Source: Cerasicoccus sp. TK19100 (GTDB taxonomy: Bacteria > Verrucomicrobiota > Verrucomicrobiia > Opitutales > Cerasicoccaceae). From it: a stretch of DNA of 64,000 nucleotides. Of the stretch, positions 62,192-64,000 are shown in pieces (the first letter of the stretch is position 1; each line of letters begins with the position of its first letter). Under the pieces are notes generated by a model. The model was given only the letters and a program-made list of their open reading frames with translations. It did no database searches and was not told the DNA's origin. The translations under genes were made by a program, and so were the position numbers. Location: the NCBI RefSeq assembly GCF_027257155.1, contig NZ_JAPWDU010000009.1, positions 62,001-126,000 on the forward strand, read 5' to 3'.

Positions 62192-63784
62192 CTAAACCTC
62201 GGACTCCAGGAAGATCCAGTTGACGACGTTTAGCCCGCTGCGGTGAAGAGCCTGCGCGTATTCGTTTTTCTGGACCAAGCTGTTGGGGGAGTTCATCACC
62301 ATCTGAATATTCAGACTCGGTAGGTGGCTCTTCAACACTTGAAACACGACTTCGTAATCGCGTTGGTCGAAGGGGATGCCGAGCTTACGGTAAGAGTCGC
62401 GTGTGCCGCGACTGAGGTTCTGCTCCATCAGCATGCGGTCGATGGCAAACGCGCCAAAGCCGGCCCCGCGACCATCCTGATAAACGAGGACCACTGCGCC
62501 GCTTCCGTAGCGGACGATGTGTTGGATCGCACGGTTGTACTTTTCTTTGTTGTCGTCCACCTTGACGGGGAAGCGGTTCAGGATCGACTCACTTTGAATG
62601 CGGACAATCGGGCTCTCGTAGGTCTTGGGATTGCCGTGGGTGAGCACGACCAAGTCATCACCCGTGACGACATCATAATAGACATGGACGCGAAACCAGT
62701 AGGGCTCAATCAGCAGGCCGCGAAGGGGATTACCGCCCTCGGTTTGGTCCAGTGCCTTCATCGACTTGGGATCGATTTTGAGCATAATGCGATTGCCGCG
62801 CAGAGACTCAAATTTCTTCACCAACGGATGGATGCCCTGGGTGTATTCGTCGATCTCGTGGTTGCCTAAAATGCCGCGCAATGTCTCGTAGCTAACGACG
62901 ATCTCGTCGTCGATCGGGCGCACTGGCAGCAAATAGCTGGCCATGTAAATGAAGCGCTCGGCCTGCTTGAGGCGACTGGGCTTGAAGGGGACGACTGGTT
63001 CCGGCAGCTTGATGTCGGCCAGGGGAATTTCGTTGGGTCGGGAAAGGGTGTGGCCGGATTCTTTCTTGGACTTCAGGTAGAATAAATTGAATGGACCCGG
63101 CTCAAACTCGATGGTTTCGGCGCGCGCTACCTTTAGGCCATTGCGCTCCATGGCGGCCACTTTATCCGGGTTGTTCGTCAGGATGACCCACTCGGCCTCA
63201 ATGCCAAGAATATGCACGATGTCGGCAATGTTCTGATACTGGCGGTAGTCTTTCTTTAAACCGAGCAGGCGGTAGGCGTCGAAGGTGGACAGTGTGTCGC
63301 CACTGGCTTGAACGAGCATGCGGTCGCGCGCCTTGGCCGAATAGCCCACGCCGCGGCCTTCTTGCAAAAGGTAAAACAAGACGCCTTGGCCACTCTTGGC
63401 GATTTTTTCCATCGCGCCTTCGAGCTGTTGCACGCAGTCGCAGTCACAGCCACCAAGTGTCTCACTGGTCACGCAGCTGGAGTGCAGGCGCGTGTAGAGG
63501 AGGTCGGCTTTCTCAACATCACCAAAGGTTAGCGCGATGATATAGCCCTTGTGAATGATGTCTTGAAAAATGCACGCCCGGAAGTCGCCAAATCGCGTGG
63601 GCACAGCGGTGTGACCAATGAAAACCGTGGCCCCGTGGACCGGGTGATCATAGTAATTCCCGGCTTCCAACTTGGAGGCTTGCTCGGCGTAGCGCTTGAG
63701 TGATTCCGCCAAGTTACTTGGATCTATTGGTTGCGGGTCGCCGGATTCAGGTTCGGTGGTGGTAGCATTGGTGGAGCGACACAT
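62192..63784 (-). CDS. Tandem GTP cyclohydrolase II-like protein with altered catalytic tyrosine
   Basis: This 530-residue protein has two RibA-like modules and no DHBP synthase domain. Module 1 (about 50-245) keeps zinc cysteines 104, 115 and 117 (RLHSSCVTSETLGGCDCDC), QEGRGVG, the Asp179/Arg181 pair, and TNNPDK. The E. coli Tyr105 position is Arg155 (KARDRML). Module 2 (about 330-525) keeps DGRGAG, Arg450 at the tyrosine position, and Asp473/Arg475, but the zinc cysteines are gone (Ser400). Ordinary GCH II is about 200 residues. The Tyr change suggests GTP turnover may stop at the formyl-pyrimidine product. Residue assignments come from hand alignment. Confidence 0.82.
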   Translation of the reverse strand: MCRSTNATTTEPESGDPQPIDPSNLAESLKRYAEQASKLEAGNYYDHPVHGATVFIGHTAVPTRFGDFRACIFQDIIHKGYIIALTFGDVEKADLLYTRLHSSCVTSETLGGCDCDCVQQLEGAMEKIAKSGQGVLFYLLQEGRGVGYSAKARDRMLVQASGDTLSTFDAYRLLGLKKDYRQYQNIADIVHILGIEAEWVILTNNPDKVAAMERNGLKVARAETIEFEPGPFNLFYLKSKKESGHTLSRPNEIPLADIKLPEPVVPFKPSRLKQAERFIYMASYLLPVRPIDDEIVVSYETLRGILGNHEIDEYTQGIHPLVKKFESLRGNRIMLKIDPKSMKALDQTEGGNPLRGLLIEPYWFRVHVYYDVVTGDDLVVLTHGNPKTYESPIVRIQSESILNRFPVKVDDNKEKYNRAIQHIVRYGSGAVVLVYQDGRGAGFGAFAIDRMLMEQNLSRGTRDSYRKLGIPFDQRDYEVVFQVLKSHLPSLNIQMVMNSPNSLVQKNEYAQALHRSGLNVVNWIFLESEV

Positions 63785-63835
63785 GCGCAGAACCTAGCAA
63801 CGATTATGCCACAAGTCAATCTGCCCGCGCACGTG

Positions 63836-64000
63836 TTACGAAGCGACCGGGCCAGCGCTTTCGCCGGTAAAGAGCTTGGCGGGGACGACGATGTCTTGAA
63901 AATAGGATTCTTCGGTGTCGCGGTAGATGAGCTCACCCGCTAAGCGGCCGATTTCTTCCGGGAGCGAACCAGCCGAGGCCAGCGTGGGCCACTCGGAGTC
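63836..64000 (-). CDS. C-terminal end of a LacI-like transcriptional regulator (partial)
   Basis: The visible 54 residues (SLPEEIGRLAGELIYR, then FQDIVVPAKLFTGES) resemble the last strand-helix-strand of a LacI/GalR-family ligand-binding domain. The start lies outside the window. It is codirectional with and 51 bases upstream of the six-gene operon, so it may regulate it. The family call rests on a short segment. Confidence 0.55.
   Translation of the reverse strand, partial: DSEWPTLASAGSLPEEIGRLAGELIYRDTEESYFQDIVVPAKLFTGESAGPVAS

Noticed and set aside
62192-63784. URC1 uracil catabolism protein as identity for the tandem cyclohydrolase
   Set aside because: URC1 is GCH II-like, but I see none of its characteristic long N-terminal region, and URC4 (DUF1688) is absent from the cluster.
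62192-63784. Ordinary bifunctional RibBA
   Set aside because: No DHBP synthase domain is present; both halves look GCH II-like, and the catalytic tyrosine is changed.
1-64000. CRISPR arrays, insertion sequences, prophage or integrase genes
   Set aside because: No regularly spaced direct repeats, transposase or phage motifs were found on reading both strands.

Overview
The window looks like a chromosome segment of a Verrucomicrobiota bacterium, most likely from the Opitutia/Puniceicoccales side. This is an inference from gene content and not from a marker gene. The clues are two secreted proteins with PEP-CTERM sorting tails, FloA and NfeD membrane proteins, a lysine/alanine histone H1-like protein, CTERM-type autotransporter-like repeats, fairly high G+C, and many short palindromic intergenic repeats of the kind common in PVC genomes.

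Layout. 1-7 kb: a polysaccharide deacetylase (5' end cut by the window), ffh, leuD, and a large FAD oxidoreductase divergent from an AraC regulator. 7-14 kb: a PEP-CTERM protein, an esterase, a SRPBCC/GyrI-like protein, a GNAT acetyltransferase, the ferrous iron operon feoA-feoB-small Cys protein, and a DUF420 membrane protein. 14-24 kb: a small secreted protein, glpK, two envelope proteins overlapping a mannose-6-phosphate isomerase gene, ftsK and a RodZ-like protein. 24-33 kb: a 1013-residue PEP-CTERM repeat protein and a FloA/NfeD membrane cluster. 32-41 kb: a mutarotase, a glycerophosphodiesterase, an RmlD-like reductase, a zinc-ribbon protein, fabV, an AT-richer pair of hypotheticals and a trypsin-like protease. 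41-44.4 kb: the sulfate activation operon cysC-cysD-cysN, interrupted by a four-helix-bundle gene and closed by a strong terminator. 44.5-51.4 kb: 5-oxoprolinase, an HDAC-family deacetylase, a histone H1-like protein and an aminotransferase.

The two most interesting blocks lie at the right. At 51.5-54.4 kb, CYTH, CYTH-like+CHAD and ParA genes overlap by ATGA junctions. This is a candidate polyphosphate-handling and positioning system. At 54.6-63.8 kb, two convergent operons meet at shared stop codons. The plus-strand operon has a phosphoribosyltransferase, a formamidase, DUF3891 and RidA. The minus-strand operon has a tandem GTP cyclohydrolase II-like protein, a SIS protein, an amidase, an amidohydrolase, a degenerate creatininase-like protein and an intact creatininase. 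In the cyclohydrolase the tyrosine that GCH II uses to complete turnover is replaced by arginine in both modules. Because creatininase-fold enzymes are known deformylases of the formamidopyrimidine made by such variants, a GTP-derived pyrimidine pathway is a testable proposal. A LacI-like regulator (partial, right edge) lies directly upstream.

Non-coding structure is rich. There are seven exact copies of CTTTG-N5-CAAAG, two related elements of about 200 bp with 30-bp inverted ends, several other nested-palindrome elements, and two small genes (four-helix bundle, zinc ribbon) each neatly enclosed by imperfect inverted repeats. No CRISPR array, rRNA, insertion sequence or prophage was seen. One tRNA (His) is present.
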